From Streptomyces sp. IMTB 2501 (GTDB lineage: Bacteria > Actinomycetota > Actinomycetes > Streptomycetales > Streptomycetaceae), in the NCBI RefSeq assembly GCF_001953885.1, contig NZ_MQUS01000012.1:206258-270257 (forward strand): DNA of 64,000 bases. The letters run 5' to 3'. Each line of letters begins with the position of its first letter. Position 1 is the stretch's first letter. The notes under the pieces are model-generated. The model did no database searches, was not told the origin of the DNA, and worked only from the letters and a program-made list of their open reading frames with translations. This document shows positions 44,181 to 52,847 of this stretch, one piece after another. The translations under genes and the position numbers were made by a program.

Positions 44181-44262
44181 CGCTTCGTCGGCGACCGCGG
44201 ATCCATCGTGGCCTGTCGCACCCACGCGGCGGACCCGCATACCGACACAGCCCCGCGCCGGC
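44181..44262 (+). repeat. Dispersed intergenic repeat, copy C
   Basis: Contains GGCCTGTCGCACCCACGCGG followed by CGGACCCGCATACCGACACA and GCCCCGCGCC. The central stem is degenerate (GCGG-CGGAC-CCGC). It lies 80 bp after the pimB stop, read on the minus strand. Confidence 0.75.
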
Positions 44263-44341
44263 TCGGCTTCGCTCGCGCGGCGGGGGGCCGGACGTCGCGC
44301 GTCCGGCCGGGGAGGTGGCACAGGCTCCAAGGGTGTTTGTC

Positions 44342-45484
44342 CTACAGCACGTCTTTGAGCCTCTCGGCGAGCAGGTCCCAGCGCCATCTCTCCTCGACCC
44401 ACTGGCGGCCTCGCTCGCCCATGCGGCGGCGCAGGCCGGGGTCCGCCAGCAGGGGCAGGATGCGGTCGGCCGTCTCCTCGGGAGAGCCTCCCCTGACGAC
44501 CCAGCCGGTCTCCCCGTCCAGGACCGCGTCCGGGGCGCCGCCGGAGTCGCCGGCCACGACGGGCAGGCCCGTCGCCGACGCTTCCAGGTAGACGATCCCC
44601 AGGCCCTCCACGTCCAGGCCGCCTCGCCGCGTGCGGCAGGGCATGGCGAAGACGTCGCCTGCGCCGTAGTGGGCCGGGAGCTCGGACCAGGGGACGGCCC
44701 CGGTGAAGCGGACGGAGGACTCTACGCCGGTCTCGCGGGCGAGGCGGCGCAGGTCCTGTTCGTAGGGACCGCCGCCGACGACGAGCAGGACGGTGTCGGG
44801 CTCGGCCGCGAGGATACGGGGCATGGCCTGGATCAGGGTGTCCTGGCCCTTGCGCGGGACCAGCCGGGAGACGCAGACCACGACCGCGCGGTCGGTGAGG
44901 CCGAGGCGGGCGCGGACCTCGTCGCCACCGGAGCCGGGGTGGAAGGTCTTCTCGTCGACGCCGGGCGGCAGCTGGACCATGCGAGCGGCCGCCGCCGGGG
45001 TGAGCGCGGTGGCGATGCGGGAGCGGGTGTACTCACCCAGATAGGTGATCGTGTCCGTCGATTCACCGATCCGGCGCAGCAGCTGCCGGGCGGCAGGCAG
45101 CTGGGCCCAGCCGGCCTCGTGGCCGTGGGTGGTGGCCACCAGCCGCTCGGCGCCGGCCTTGCGCAGGGCCGGCGCCATGAGGCCGAGCGGGGCCGCCGCG
45201 CCGAACCACACGGAGGTGCACCCGTGCTCGCGCAGCAGCCCGACCGCCCGCCGGGTCGCCTGCGGGGTGGGCAGCAGCATGGTCGTACGATCGCGTACGA
45301 CGGTGAAGGGCTGCTCGGCGTCGAAGGCGGCCGTGGCCTCGGTGCCCTCCCGGCCGCGCTTCCAGGTGGAGGCGTAGACGACCAGCCGGCCGGGGTCCAG
45401 GCGGAGCGCCATGTTGTGCAGGAAGGCCTGGATACCGCCCGGCCGGGGCGGGAAGTCGTTGGTGACGATCAGGGTCTTGTGCAT
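44342..45484 (-). CDS. pimB: Mannosyltransferase, PimB type (GT4)
   Basis: A 380-residue GT-B glycosyltransferase that adds the second mannose to phosphatidylinositol mannosides in actinobacteria. N-terminal IVTNDFPPRPGGIQAFLHNM binds the acceptor side; the donor side has SRLVPRKGQDTLI and the GT4 E-x7-E in GLDVEGLGIVYLEASATGLP. The C-terminal helix (WVEERWRWDLLAERLKDVL) is typical. It is divergent from a membrane mannosyltransferase gene, so two steps of envelope mannolipid or mannan synthesis share an intergenic region of 193 bp. The ATG is at 45484. Confidence 0.9.
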   Translation of the reverse strand: MHKTLIVTNDFPPRPGGIQAFLHNMALRLDPGRLVVYASTWKRGREGTEATAAFDAEQPFTVVRDRTTMLLPTPQATRRAVGLLREHGCTSVWFGAAAPLGLMAPALRKAGAERLVATTHGHEAGWAQLPAARQLLRRIGESTDTITYLGEYTRSRIATALTPAAAARMVQLPPGVDEKTFHPGSGGDEVRARLGLTDRAVVVCVSRLVPRKGQDTLIQAMPRILAAEPDTVLLVVGGGPYEQDLRRLARETGVESSVRFTGAVPWSELPAHYGAGDVFAMPCRTRRGGLDVEGLGIVYLEASATGLPVVAGDSGGAPDAVLDGETGWVVRGGSPEETADRILPLLADPGLRRRMGERGRQWVEERWRWDLLAERLKDVL

Positions 45485-45677
45485 CGCCGCCGACCCTACC
45501 GAACGGGCTGTCGCCGACCGGATCGGACGGGCTCCGGGCGGCCGGACCGAATGGGGCGTCCACGACCGGGCGCGGCCGAGTCTGTGGCAGGGGCACAGCC
45601 GGTCAGGACATCATGGTCGCGCGGAACCGGACACCGAGGCGAACACCGAAGCGGGCATCGAACGGCAAGGGGATCAC

Positions 45678-46913
45678 GTGGAGACCAAAGGCGCCGGGCG
45701 GTCCCTGGCATGGCTGCTCGCGACCTGGGTGGTCACCCGTGCGGTGCTGCTGCTGTTCGTCTTCGGGGTGTACGCCTTCTCGGACCTGGACGTCACTTCC
45801 GATGTGTCGGTGATCTACCGGGGCTGGTACGAGGTACTGCGCCAGGGGACGTTTCCGCTGGACGACGTGACCTGGCAGTACCCGCCGGCCGCCGCCCTCG
45901 CGATACTCTCCCCCGCCGCCCTGCCCTTCCTGTCGTACGCGCACGCCTTCTTCCTGCTGGCATTCCTCGCGGACGTGCTGGTCATGGCGCTGCTGGTCTA
46001 TCCGGGGCGGCGCCCCGACCGGTCCCTGCGCGGCGCCTGGGTGTGGGTGGCCGGCGTGCCGCTGCTCGGCCCGACCGTGTACGCCCGCTACGACGTGATG
46101 GTGACCGCGGTGGCCGTGGCGGCGGTGGTCGCCGGGGTCCGGCATCCGCGGGTGATGGGCGCGCTGACCGCGCTGGGGGCGCTGCTGAAGGTGTGGCCGG
46201 TGCTGCTGCTGGTGGGCTGCTTCCGGCGGCGGGCGTGGGCGTCGGCGGCGGTGACGACGTCCGGGATCGCGGCGCTGTTCGCGGTGTCCATGCCGGGTGC
46301 CTTCGCCTTTCTGACCTTCCAGCGGGACCGGGGCACCGAGGTGGAGTCGCTGGGCGCCCTGGTCTTCCATGTGGCCCGGCACTTCGGCTGGCAGGGTCAG
46401 GTGCTGCTGAACTACGGGTCGGTCGAGTTCCTGGGCCCGCATGTGGACCTGGTCAGTACGGCGGCGCTGGCACTGACCGGGGCCGCGTTCGGCTGGCTGC
46501 TGCTGTGGCGGCTGCGCGCCGCCCGAAGGGCGCCGCACACGCTCGCGGAGGCGGCCTTCACCGCCGTCCTGATGTTCACGGTCACCAGCCGGGTGATCAG
46601 CCCGCAGTACCTGGTGTGGCTGGTCGGACTGGCGGCGGTCTGTGTGTCGTACCGGGCGAGCCGGATGGGGGCGCCCGCGCTGATGGTGGTGGCCGCGTCC
46701 CTCGCGACGGTCCTGGAGTTCCCGTTCGGCTTCGCGCACGTGGTGACGAGCGACCGGTACGGCGTTCTGCTGCTGGCGGTGCGCAACGGCCTGCTGGTCG
46801 CGGCCTCGCTGACGGCGGCCCGCCGGCTGTGGCGCTCGACCGTGCCCCCGGCCCCCGCCGCGCCGCTGCCGCCGCAGCCGTCCCGGCGGCGCAAGGCCCC
46901 GGTCTCCCCCTGA
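45678..46913 (+). CDS. Polytopic membrane glycosyltransferase (GT87/DUF2029-like)
   Basis: A 411-residue integral membrane protein with about ten hydrophobic helices. The acidic loop after helix 1 (FSDLDVTSDVSVIYRGWYEV) carries the Asp residues expected of GT-C enzymes that use polyprenyl-phosphate sugars, and WQYPPAAALAI follows. It belongs to the actinobacterial GT87/DUF2029 mannosyltransferase relatives. The C-terminal tail is Pro/Arg-rich. The GTG at 45678 has AAGGGG six bases upstream; the long open frame before it overlaps the pimB promoter and is not coding. Acceptor and linkage are unknown. Confidence 0.85.
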   Translation: METKGAGRSLAWLLATWVVTRAVLLLFVFGVYAFSDLDVTSDVSVIYRGWYEVLRQGTFPLDDVTWQYPPAAALAILSPAALPFLSYAHAFFLLAFLADVLVMALLVYPGRRPDRSLRGAWVWVAGVPLLGPTVYARYDVMVTAVAVAAVVAGVRHPRVMGALTALGALLKVWPVLLLVGCFRRRAWASAAVTTSGIAALFAVSMPGAFAFLTFQRDRGTEVESLGALVFHVARHFGWQGQVLLNYGSVEFLGPHVDLVSTAALALTGAAFGWLLLWRLRAARRAPHTLAEAAFTAVLMFTVTSRVISPQYLVWLVGLAAVCVSYRASRMGAPALMVVAASLATVLEFPFGFAHVVTSDRYGVLLLAVRNGLLVAASLTAARRLWRSTVPPAPAAPLPPQPSRRRKAPVSP

Positions 46914-46940
46914 TCTTCCCCTGGTCTTCCCCCGGGGCGT

Positions 46941-48125
46941 TCAGGCGAGCTGCGTCCTGACGTACTCCTGCCAGCGCTCGGTGAACGCCCGCACGGTGGT
47001 GCCGAGGACCTTCTTCAGCGCGTCCTCGACCGCGCCCCGCCGCTGCTCGTGGGCGCCGACGGCGCGGTAGAAGGCGTCGAGCCGGGCCGCGCCCCAGTGG
47101 TCGGCGATCATCCGGCAGGCCAGCCAGCCGCCCTCGTAGGCCTGGGCCAGCTCGGTGGGGTCGCTGGTGAAGCCGAAGTCCTTGTCGGTGGGGAGCGAGG
47201 CCGGGGCGTGGCCGTCCCGGACGGCGCGGGTCAGCTCCGGCGCGGCCTCGGTGGGGGTGCGGCCGGTGCCGAGGTAGCCGATCCAGTCCGCGTAGCCCTC
47301 GGAGAGCCACAGCGGAGTCGCGGCGGTGGTGTCCGCGCGGGTGGCCACATGCGTGGTCTCGTGGGTGAGCACCACCTGCTTGCCGAGGTCGCCGAGGACG
47401 GCGTACGCCTCCGGGTTGACGACCACCCGGTCCGCGGGCGCCTGGCCGGATCCGCCCGCCTCACCGGTGGTGACGGCGGCGATGCCGCGGTAGTTCGCGG
47501 CCGGTGAGCCGAGGAGCCCCGCCATGTCCGCCAGGGAGCGCGGGACGAGGACGACGACATGGCGGCTCCAGCGGGTCCCCCAGGCCCGGGAGACAGCCGG
47601 TACGGCATGGTCGGCCAGTGTGGCGTACCGGCGCAGCTCGGCGGCGGTACGGCCGGCGCCCAGCACCAGGCTGTGCGCGCCCTCGACGGCGGTCACCGGA
47701 CCCTGGTCCCACAGCTGCTGCCCGGCCTGCTCGGCTGGCTTGTCGGAGCTGACGTACCACCCCCCGTCGGCGGTACGGCCGAGGGTGAGGGTGCGGCGGG
47801 CGTCGACCGGGGCCCTGTCGTACCCGGCGACGCGGTAGCTCAGGTCGGCGTCGGCGGTGGCGCCGGAGGAGCTGGTGCGCACGTCGGTGACCCGGTAGGT
47901 CCAGGAGGCCAGCGGGAGGGCGCGCAGCCGGGTGTACTCGGTGCGGGTGCCCGTCGCCCCGTACGCCGTCTCGTCGTGGTCGAGGAGGGCGGCGGAGCGC
48001 CGGTCGAGCAGGTGCTGCACCTCGCTGCGGGCGGAGTCGGCCGGCGTGCCACCACACCCGGCCAGGGGCAGCAGCAGCCCGAGCCCCACGGCCCCGATGC
48101 TCCACGCCCGTCTGCGACCAGCCAC
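46941..48125 (-). CDS. Lipoprotein with peptidase-MA-like metalloprotease domain
   Basis: A 394-residue lipoprotein. The signal peptide ends in a lipobox LAGC (Cys about residue 24), so it is anchored to the outer face of the membrane. The N-terminal half is a beta-rich domain with duplicated strands. The C-terminal half has a zinc-peptidase motif HETTH (VVLTHETTHVATRAD) followed by the third ligand in LSEGYADWIG, the pattern of peptidase MA/M1-like gluzincins. The substrate is unknown. It lies downstream of the two NlpC/P60 genes on the same strand, separated by a strong hairpin, and ends 27 bp from the convergent glycosyltransferase. Confidence 0.85.
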   Translation of the reverse strand: MAGRRRAWSIGAVGLGLLLPLAGCGGTPADSARSEVQHLLDRRSAALLDHDETAYGATGTRTEYTRLRALPLASWTYRVTDVRTSSSGATADADLSYRVAGYDRAPVDARRTLTLGRTADGGWYVSSDKPAEQAGQQLWDQGPVTAVEGAHSLVLGAGRTAAELRRYATLADHAVPAVSRAWGTRWSRHVVVLVPRSLADMAGLLGSPAANYRGIAAVTTGEAGGSGQAPADRVVVNPEAYAVLGDLGKQVVLTHETTHVATRADTTAATPLWLSEGYADWIGYLGTGRTPTEAAPELTRAVRDGHAPASLPTDKDFGFTSDPTELAQAYEGGWLACRMIADHWGAARLDAFYRAVGAHEQRRGAVEDALKKVLGTTVRAFTERWQEYVRTQLA

Positions 48126-48139
48126 TTCCCGATCCTAGG

Positions 48140-48200
48140 GCCTGTGTGACAATTCCCGTCTGCCGCGCTCCGGGCGGACGACGGGCATTGTCACACAGGC
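48140..48200 (-). terminator. Strong hairpin between the NlpC/P60 and lipoprotein genes
   Basis: Outer arms 48140-48153 (GCCTGTGTGACAAT) and 48187-48200 pair perfectly over 14 bp, with inner arms CCCGTC (48155-48160) and GACGGG (48180-48185) extending the stem. It lies just past the NlpC/P60 stop (48221) and 15 bp before the lipoprotein start. It could equally be a small palindromic insertion; no target duplication is evident. Confidence 0.7.
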
Positions 48201-48220
48201 TCTGACGGCGAGCGGGGCGA

Positions 48221-49273
48221 TCAGGGCCTGGTGACCGACGAGATCGGCATCATCCCGACCGGGTCGTAGCGCACCGCCGCTCCCGGATAGGGCGCGTGGA
48301 TGACCTGTCCGTGGCCCACGTACATCCCCACATGGCTGGCGTCGGAGCGGTAGACCACCAGGTCGCCGGGGCGGGCCTCGGAGAGCGGGATCTGCCGGCC
48401 GGCGAAGCGCTGCTCCTGCGAGGTGCGCGGCAGCTCCATCCCGGCGTGCGCGTACGACCACTGCATCAGGCCCGAGCAGTCGAAGCCGGCGGGGCCGCTG
48501 GCACCCCACATGTACGGGCGGCCGAGGGCGGAGCGGGCGGCGGCCACCGCGGCGGCGGCGCGGGCGTCGGGGGCTTCGGAGCCGAAGACGCCGGTCAGGT
48601 CGGGCAGGTCGAGGCGGCCGGAGCCGTCGTCGCGCGAGGCCCGGTCGAATGCGGCGCGATCGTGGGCCGGCATCGCGTTGAGCACCTGCCGTGCCGTGGC
48701 CAGTTTCTTCTCCACGGTCCGCTTGTGCGCGGCCACGGCCTTGCGGCTCTTGTCCAGCGCGGCGAGCTTCCCGGCCGTCTCCGCGCGCTCCTGGGCCAGC
48801 TCCCGCAGCGCCGACTGCAACTCCCGCAGCTGACTTGCCTGCTGGACGCTGATGCGGTCGAGGGTGGTCGCCTTGTCGAGGTAGCCGGCGGGGTCCGCGG
48901 AGAAGAGCAGCGCGACGGTCGGGTCGATGGCCCCCGAGCGGTACTGGGCGCCGGCCAGCGAACCGAGCTGCTCGCGCAGGGTGTTGATGTGCTGCTGCTG
49001 CCGGGCGATGAGGTCCTGGGCGCCCTGCACCTCGTGACGCAGCGTGTCCGCCCGTTCCTGGGCCTTGTCGAAGGCCTGGGTCGCCTGCTCGGCCTCCTGG
49101 TAGAGCCGGTCCACCTCGGCACGGGTGTCGCTGTGCGGGGCCGCGTGCGCGGGTACGGCGCCGAGCGCGGCGGCCGCGGCCGACAGCATGCACAGGGCGA
49201 CGGCTCCCCGGTCGAACCCGGACGAGGCAAGGCGGCGATGAGACCCCACGGCAGTCCTTCTGCTGGCGGACAC
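48221..49273 (-). CDS. NlpC/P60 peptidoglycan endopeptidase (first of a tandem pair)
   Basis: A 350-residue secreted hydrolase. A signal peptide occupies residues about 20-45 (VALCMLSAAAAALGAVPAHA). A long coiled-coil region (about 50-215, with EVDRLYQEAEQATQAFDKAQ) precedes the C-terminal NlpC/P60 domain with catalytic Cys in DCSGLMQWSYAHAG, His in SHVGMYVGHG and a third polar residue near HAPYPG. It cuts stem-peptide cross-links in peptidoglycan during growth or sporulation. The paralogue at 49544-50578 is its upstream neighbour. The start is at 49273; a shorter start near the signal is possible. Confidence 0.92.
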   Translation of the reverse strand: MSASRRTAVGSHRRLASSGFDRGAVALCMLSAAAAALGAVPAHAAPHSDTRAEVDRLYQEAEQATQAFDKAQERADTLRHEVQGAQDLIARQQQHINTLREQLGSLAGAQYRSGAIDPTVALLFSADPAGYLDKATTLDRISVQQASQLRELQSALRELAQERAETAGKLAALDKSRKAVAAHKRTVEKKLATARQVLNAMPAHDRAAFDRASRDDGSGRLDLPDLTGVFGSEAPDARAAAAVAAARSALGRPYMWGASGPAGFDCSGLMQWSYAHAGMELPRTSQEQRFAGRQIPLSEARPGDLVVYRSDASHVGMYVGHGQVIHAPYPGAAVRYDPVGMMPISSVTRP

Positions 49274-49385
49274 GGACCGCTCCCCCGGCGCCTGGGGACG
49301 GGGAGGCCCCGGCGCCGGGGAAACGCGGCAGACAGTAGCCGGGCGGAAGGGCCGCGACCAAAGGCCGCGATGGCAACAGACAGTG

Positions 49386-49421
49386 ACGCCCCGCCGGTTA
49401 CGCAGGTAACTGGCGGGGCGT
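49386..49421. terminator. 16-bp hairpin between the two NlpC/P60 genes
   Basis: Arms 49386-49401 and 49406-49421 (ACGCCCCGCCGGTTAC and GTAACTGGCGGGGCGT) pair with a single non-Watson-Crick position and a GCAG loop. It is 123 bp past the upstream NlpC/P60 stop and 113 bp before the next start. The GTTAC-N4-GTAAC at the tip also resembles half-sites of the MtrA regulator, so an operator role is possible. Confidence 0.6.
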
Positions 49422-49543
49422 GGGGTCAGTTCCGGTCCACGGGATTCGCCCGTTCGGGCGCCCCCGTTGCAGTGTTTCTCACGCAGCCGCAGGGGTAGCA
49501 GACCGGGTTTCGCGAGGGTGCCGGACCGGGTTTCGCGGGGACG

Positions 49544-50578
49544 TCAGACCCGGACGCCGAACTGGAACGGCATGTCGGACATCGCCTCGTAGCGGACATC
49601 GGCACCGGTGTGCGGGGCGTGCAGCACCTGGCCGTTGCCGGCGTACAGACCGACGTGGTGGATGTCGCCGTAGAAGAACACCAGGTCGCCGACCTGCAGG
49701 TCGTTCACCGAGCTGATCCGGGTCCCTATGGTCGCCTGCTCCTGGGAGGTGCGCGGGATGGAGATGCCGGCCTGGGCGTAGGCCCAGGAGGTCAGGCCCG
49801 AGCAGTCGTAGGAGGCGGTGCCGGTGGCGCCGTAGACATACGGCTTGCCGATCTGCGACTGGGCGGCCGCGAAGGCAGCCGCGGCACGGCCGGAGGCGGG
49901 CGGCGTGTTGCCGAGGTCGACCCGCGAGCTGGAGGAGCGGTCGGCGCGCTGCTGCTCGTCGGCCAGCTGCTGCTTCTCCTTGGCCGTCAGGGTGTTGAGC
50001 AGCCTCTGCGCGTCGGCGAGCTTGCCCTGGACGTCCTTCTTGTTCTGCTCCAGCTGGGCGCGGGTGGCGGAGAGGTCCTTGAGCTTCTCGGTGGCCTCGG
50101 CGCGCTCCTGGGCCAGTTCGCGCTGTTTGTCCTGAATCTTCTTCAGCGCGTCGACCTGCTGGGCGCTCAACTGGTCGAGCGTGGACGCCTTGTCGAGGAA
50201 GTCGTTCGGGTTGGAGGACAGGAAGAGCTGGACCGAGGGGTCGATGCCACCGGAGCGGTACTGCGAGGTGGCCAGCGAGCCCAGGCCGTCGCGCAGCTTG
50301 TTGAGGTCCTGCTGACCCCGCGCGACGTTGTCCTGGATGGTGGATATGTCCTTCTGCAGCTTCTGCTGCTTCGACTGGGCCCCGTCGAACTTCTCGGTGG
50401 CCTGCTCCGCCTGCTGGTAGAGATCGTCGACCTTGGCCTTGACCTGGTCCTTGCTGAGCTTCTGGCTCGGCGCGGCATTGGCGGCATTCGCGCTCAGCAC
50501 GACGGCTGCGGCGGCTGCGGTGGTCAGCACGGTCACGCGGGCGCGACTCTGCTGCTTGGGTCGACGGTGGGACGCCAC
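49544..50578 (-). CDS. NlpC/P60 peptidoglycan endopeptidase (second of a tandem pair)
   Basis: A 344-residue secreted hydrolase, paralogous to the adjacent gene. The signal peptide is near residues 15-35 (VTVLTTAAAAAVVLSANAAN with an Ala-x-Ala site), a long coiled coil follows (VKAKVDDLYQQAEQATEKFD onward), and the NlpC/P60 domain ends the protein: Cys in DCSGLTSWAYAQAG, His in HHVGLYAGNG and HAPHTG. The GTG at 50578 was chosen because AAGGAG precedes it; the frame also opens at 50617. About 220 bp of unusually AT-rich promoter DNA lies upstream, so this gene probably drives its own expression. Confidence 0.92.
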   Translation of the reverse strand: MASHRRPKQQSRARVTVLTTAAAAAVVLSANAANAAPSQKLSKDQVKAKVDDLYQQAEQATEKFDGAQSKQQKLQKDISTIQDNVARGQQDLNKLRDGLGSLATSQYRSGGIDPSVQLFLSSNPNDFLDKASTLDQLSAQQVDALKKIQDKQRELAQERAEATEKLKDLSATRAQLEQNKKDVQGKLADAQRLLNTLTAKEKQQLADEQQRADRSSSSRVDLGNTPPASGRAAAAFAAAQSQIGKPYVYGATGTASYDCSGLTSWAYAQAGISIPRTSQEQATIGTRISSVNDLQVGDLVFFYGDIHHVGLYAGNGQVLHAPHTGADVRYEAMSDMPFQFGVRV

Positions 50579-50639
50579 GGAGGACGAACTCCTTCTCGTG
50601 AGTGAGTGAGCAATCACCCGTTCGGAGGTTCGAGCCAGA

Positions 50640-50770
50640 CCCTAGTGACCCGACTGTGATCAGTTCAAATCCTCACACTAAAAAATCCCATCACACAATG
50701 CATTCTTTGCACACAACCCACATGCGGTAACGCATGGTTGACGCTACGTTGCGTGACGATCCGGCCAATT
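50640..50770 (-). promoter_or_regulatory. AT-rich promoter region of the second NlpC/P60 gene
   Basis: This stretch holds runs such as ACTAAAAAATCCCATC and is far lower in GC than the window average. It includes a perfect inverted repeat CATGCG-GTAA-CGCATG at 50721-50736 and a repeated CACA motif. The repeat is a candidate operator; the regulator is not identifiable, although the GTAA centre recalls MtrA half-sites. Confidence 0.45.
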
Positions 50771-50797
50771 CGGGCATTGCCTATGCCCGTTGGGCCT

Positions 50798-52141
50798 TCA
50801 GGACAGTCGCTTGAGAAGCACCGCAGACGCGACCGGACGGGCGCCCGCCTTGGCGACCCCGTCGGCCACCTCGCGGTCGGTGGAGGCGACGATGACCGGA
50901 CGGCCCGGCGGCTCCGCGCGCACGAGCTGGCGGATCAGCTCGTCCGCCGTGACACCCGGCTTGGAGAACAGCACCCGCACCCCGCGCGGAGGCGCGAGCA
51001 GCACCGGCGCGGCCAGTTCGGCGCCGTCGAAGACACATGTCACCTCGGCGCCGGTCTGCGCGGCGAGCGCCGAGAGCTGACCCAGCAGCCTCAGGCGCTG
51101 CTTCTCCAGCGGCATCTGCGGATAGCCGGTCTTGGTGACGTTGTAGCCGTCGACCACCAGGTGCGCCTGGGGCAGCGCGAGCAACTGGTCGAGGATGGCC
51201 GGATCGTTTTCGGACAGGGCGCGGGCCGCGATGTCCTTCGGTGTCATTCGTCCCGGTTCGACCGCGTCCACGGTCTCGGCAGGGCGCACGGACACGGGCG
51301 GCAGGGCGAGTTCACGGCGCAGCCCCTGGGTCGCGTCCAGCAGGGTGTCCAGCAGCAGCCGTACCCGCATGTCCTCCACGCTGCGGCCCTCGCGGGCCGC
51401 CCGGCGGGTGGCCTCAAGAGCCGCCTCGGCCTCACCCAGGCGCGCCTTGAGCCGCCGCGACTCACTCTCGGCGGCCGACACCTGGGCCTGCGCCTCGGCC
51501 CGTACGGCGTCGGTCTCGCCGTGCGCCTTGCGCAGCGCGGCCTCGCCCCGCTTGACGTCGCTGAGGGCCGCACGGAGCTTGCGGTGAAGCGATTCCGCTT
51601 CCTTCTTCGCCGACTCCAGCTCCGCGCGCAGCCGTTCGGTCTCGGCGCGGGTGTGGTCGCGGGCCTGGTCCAGCTCGGCGCGCAGCCGCTCCAGCTCGGC
51701 CCGGCTCTCCTCGTCCGCGCGCTCGGCGTCCGCGCGCTGGGCCTCCTCGCCGGCCGCGGTGACCAGCTTCACCCAGCCCGCCGGGCGCAGTACGTAGGCC
51801 GCGGCCGCCACGTCGAGCGGGTCCGCGGCCGGGGGCGGGGGGCCGGAGTCGAGAGCGCCGGTGAGTTCCGGCTGGGCCTCTCTGAGCTTCTCCCCGATCC
51901 GCTGCCGGAACAGCGGATCGGTCTCCAGCGCCGCCGCCATCGCGTTGCCGGCGAACTTCGCCCGGCGATTGGGGGCGAAGCGGGCGTACTGCCTCAGCTG
52001 TGCGGGCAGTTCCGTCACGGTCAGGCCGCCGAAGCCGTCCGAGACGATCTGCACGACCCGTCGGCGCACGCCGTCGGGCAGCGGACGGTCAAGCACCTCA
52101 GCGGTGCCGTCGCCCGGCCCCCCGCCTGTGGTCTCCACCAT
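50798..52141 (-). CDS. NYN-domain (YacP-like) RNA-binding protein with coiled coil
   Basis: A 447-residue protein. The C-terminal domain (about 290-447) is a NYN/YacP PIN-like nuclease fold: LVVDGYNVTKTGYP with the first Asp, TCVFDGAEL with the second and VIVASTDREVADG with the third. These acidic residues typically bind Mg in RNases. The middle (about 150-270) is a long Glu/Ala/Arg coiled coil; the N-terminal part is helical. The length and layout match a conserved actinobacterial family. It lies on the minus strand downstream of a zinc-ribbon gene. Confidence 0.88.
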   Translation of the reverse strand: MVETTGGGPGDGTAEVLDRPLPDGVRRRVVQIVSDGFGGLTVTELPAQLRQYARFAPNRRAKFAGNAMAAALETDPLFRQRIGEKLREAQPELTGALDSGPPPPAADPLDVAAAAYVLRPAGWVKLVTAAGEEAQRADAERADEESRAELERLRAELDQARDHTRAETERLRAELESAKKEAESLHRKLRAALSDVKRGEAALRKAHGETDAVRAEAQAQVSAAESESRRLKARLGEAEAALEATRRAAREGRSVEDMRVRLLLDTLLDATQGLRRELALPPVSVRPAETVDAVEPGRMTPKDIAARALSENDPAILDQLLALPQAHLVVDGYNVTKTGYPQMPLEKQRLRLLGQLSALAAQTGAEVTCVFDGAELAAPVLLAPPRGVRVLFSKPGVTADELIRQLVRAEPPGRPVIVASTDREVADGVAKAGARPVASAVLLKRLS

Positions 52142-52182
52142 CCGTCACACCCCACTACGTCACTTCTTCGGGGCCGCTCCGC

Positions 52183-52422
52183 TCAGGAGTCGGCACCCGG
52201 CCTGTCCACGAGTTCCACCTGGTCCACCGCGTTGCACCAGCGGCAGCGCACCGACTCGATGGTCTCACTGACCACCTCGCGCTCCTCCACCTTCGGCTCA
52301 CCGGCGAGATCGAGATGGACGTACTCGACGACCTTCGAGGAACGGGTCACGTCGAACCGGGTGAGGTTGCCGCACAGGGTGCAGCGCCATCGGGTCGTCG
52401 CGGTCGGCAGGGGAACCGTCAT
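52183..52422 (-). CDS. Small zinc-ribbon protein
   Basis: A 79-residue protein with two CxxC knuckles, RCTLCG (about residue 12) and RCRWCN (about 60), which should bind one zinc. Between them lie the beta strands (RFDVTRSSKVVEYVHLDL). The zinc ribbon suggests nucleic-acid or protein binding; no further motif is visible. The ATG at 52422 has AAGGAAG upstream. It ends 41 bp before the NYN-domain gene on the same strand and probably is cotranscribed with it. Confidence 0.85.
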   Translation of the reverse strand: MTVPLPTATTRWRCTLCGNLTRFDVTRSSKVVEYVHLDLAGEPKVEEREVVSETIESVRCRWCNAVDQVELVDRPGADS

Positions 52423-52847
52423 CGTGGCTGTCCGCTTCCTTGTCGTTGTCGCTCGGTGTAGCTCGGTGTGGCTCGTGCTCGCGTCCGCGCCGCCGGCCGA
52501 CGCGTGTGGCCGTAACCCTACGGCCTGGCGGGGACTCGCCGCTGGCCCGTCCCCGGAGCCTGTGCGGCGGATCCTGTCGCGGACGCGGGGTACGGCACGC
52601 ATATATGCGGTGTTGTCGTCACTCGCCCACTCCCCCACGCCCGGCTTCCACTCCCCCACACCCTGCTTCGCCCGCGCCGGGGACCCCATCGCGTCGATTC
52701 CCTGTTCCGCCGTGCGGCTGCCCGCACCATACCCCGCTCACCTGCACCGATAAGGCGCCGTACCGCCTTGCGTCCGGAACCGCCGGACAGTCCCTGGCGG
52801 CGAGGCGGTCTGTCAGCCTGCGTCCCGTTACGTCATGCTCTGTGTTC
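52423..52847. other. Divergent promoter region between the zinc-ribbon and rhomboid genes
   Basis: No gene is recognised. It holds a perfect 12-bp palindrome CGCATATATGCG (52598-52609) and two direct copies of CCACTCCCCCAC (52627-52638 and 52648-52659), 21 bp apart, two helical turns. The right end carries CATGCT, eight bases before the rhomboid ATG, a plausible -10 for a leaderless transcript. Confidence 0.5.

Noticed and set aside
48140..48200. A miniature transposable element
   Set aside because: The terminal inverted repeat is long but there is no target-site duplication and the position after a stop codon fits a terminator better.
49274..49543. A cyclic di-AMP (ydaO) riboswitch upstream of the NlpC/P60 genes
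   Set aside because: Streptomycete wall hydrolase genes often have one, but I could not find its conserved GGGGA and GAATCC blocks in the required arrangement.
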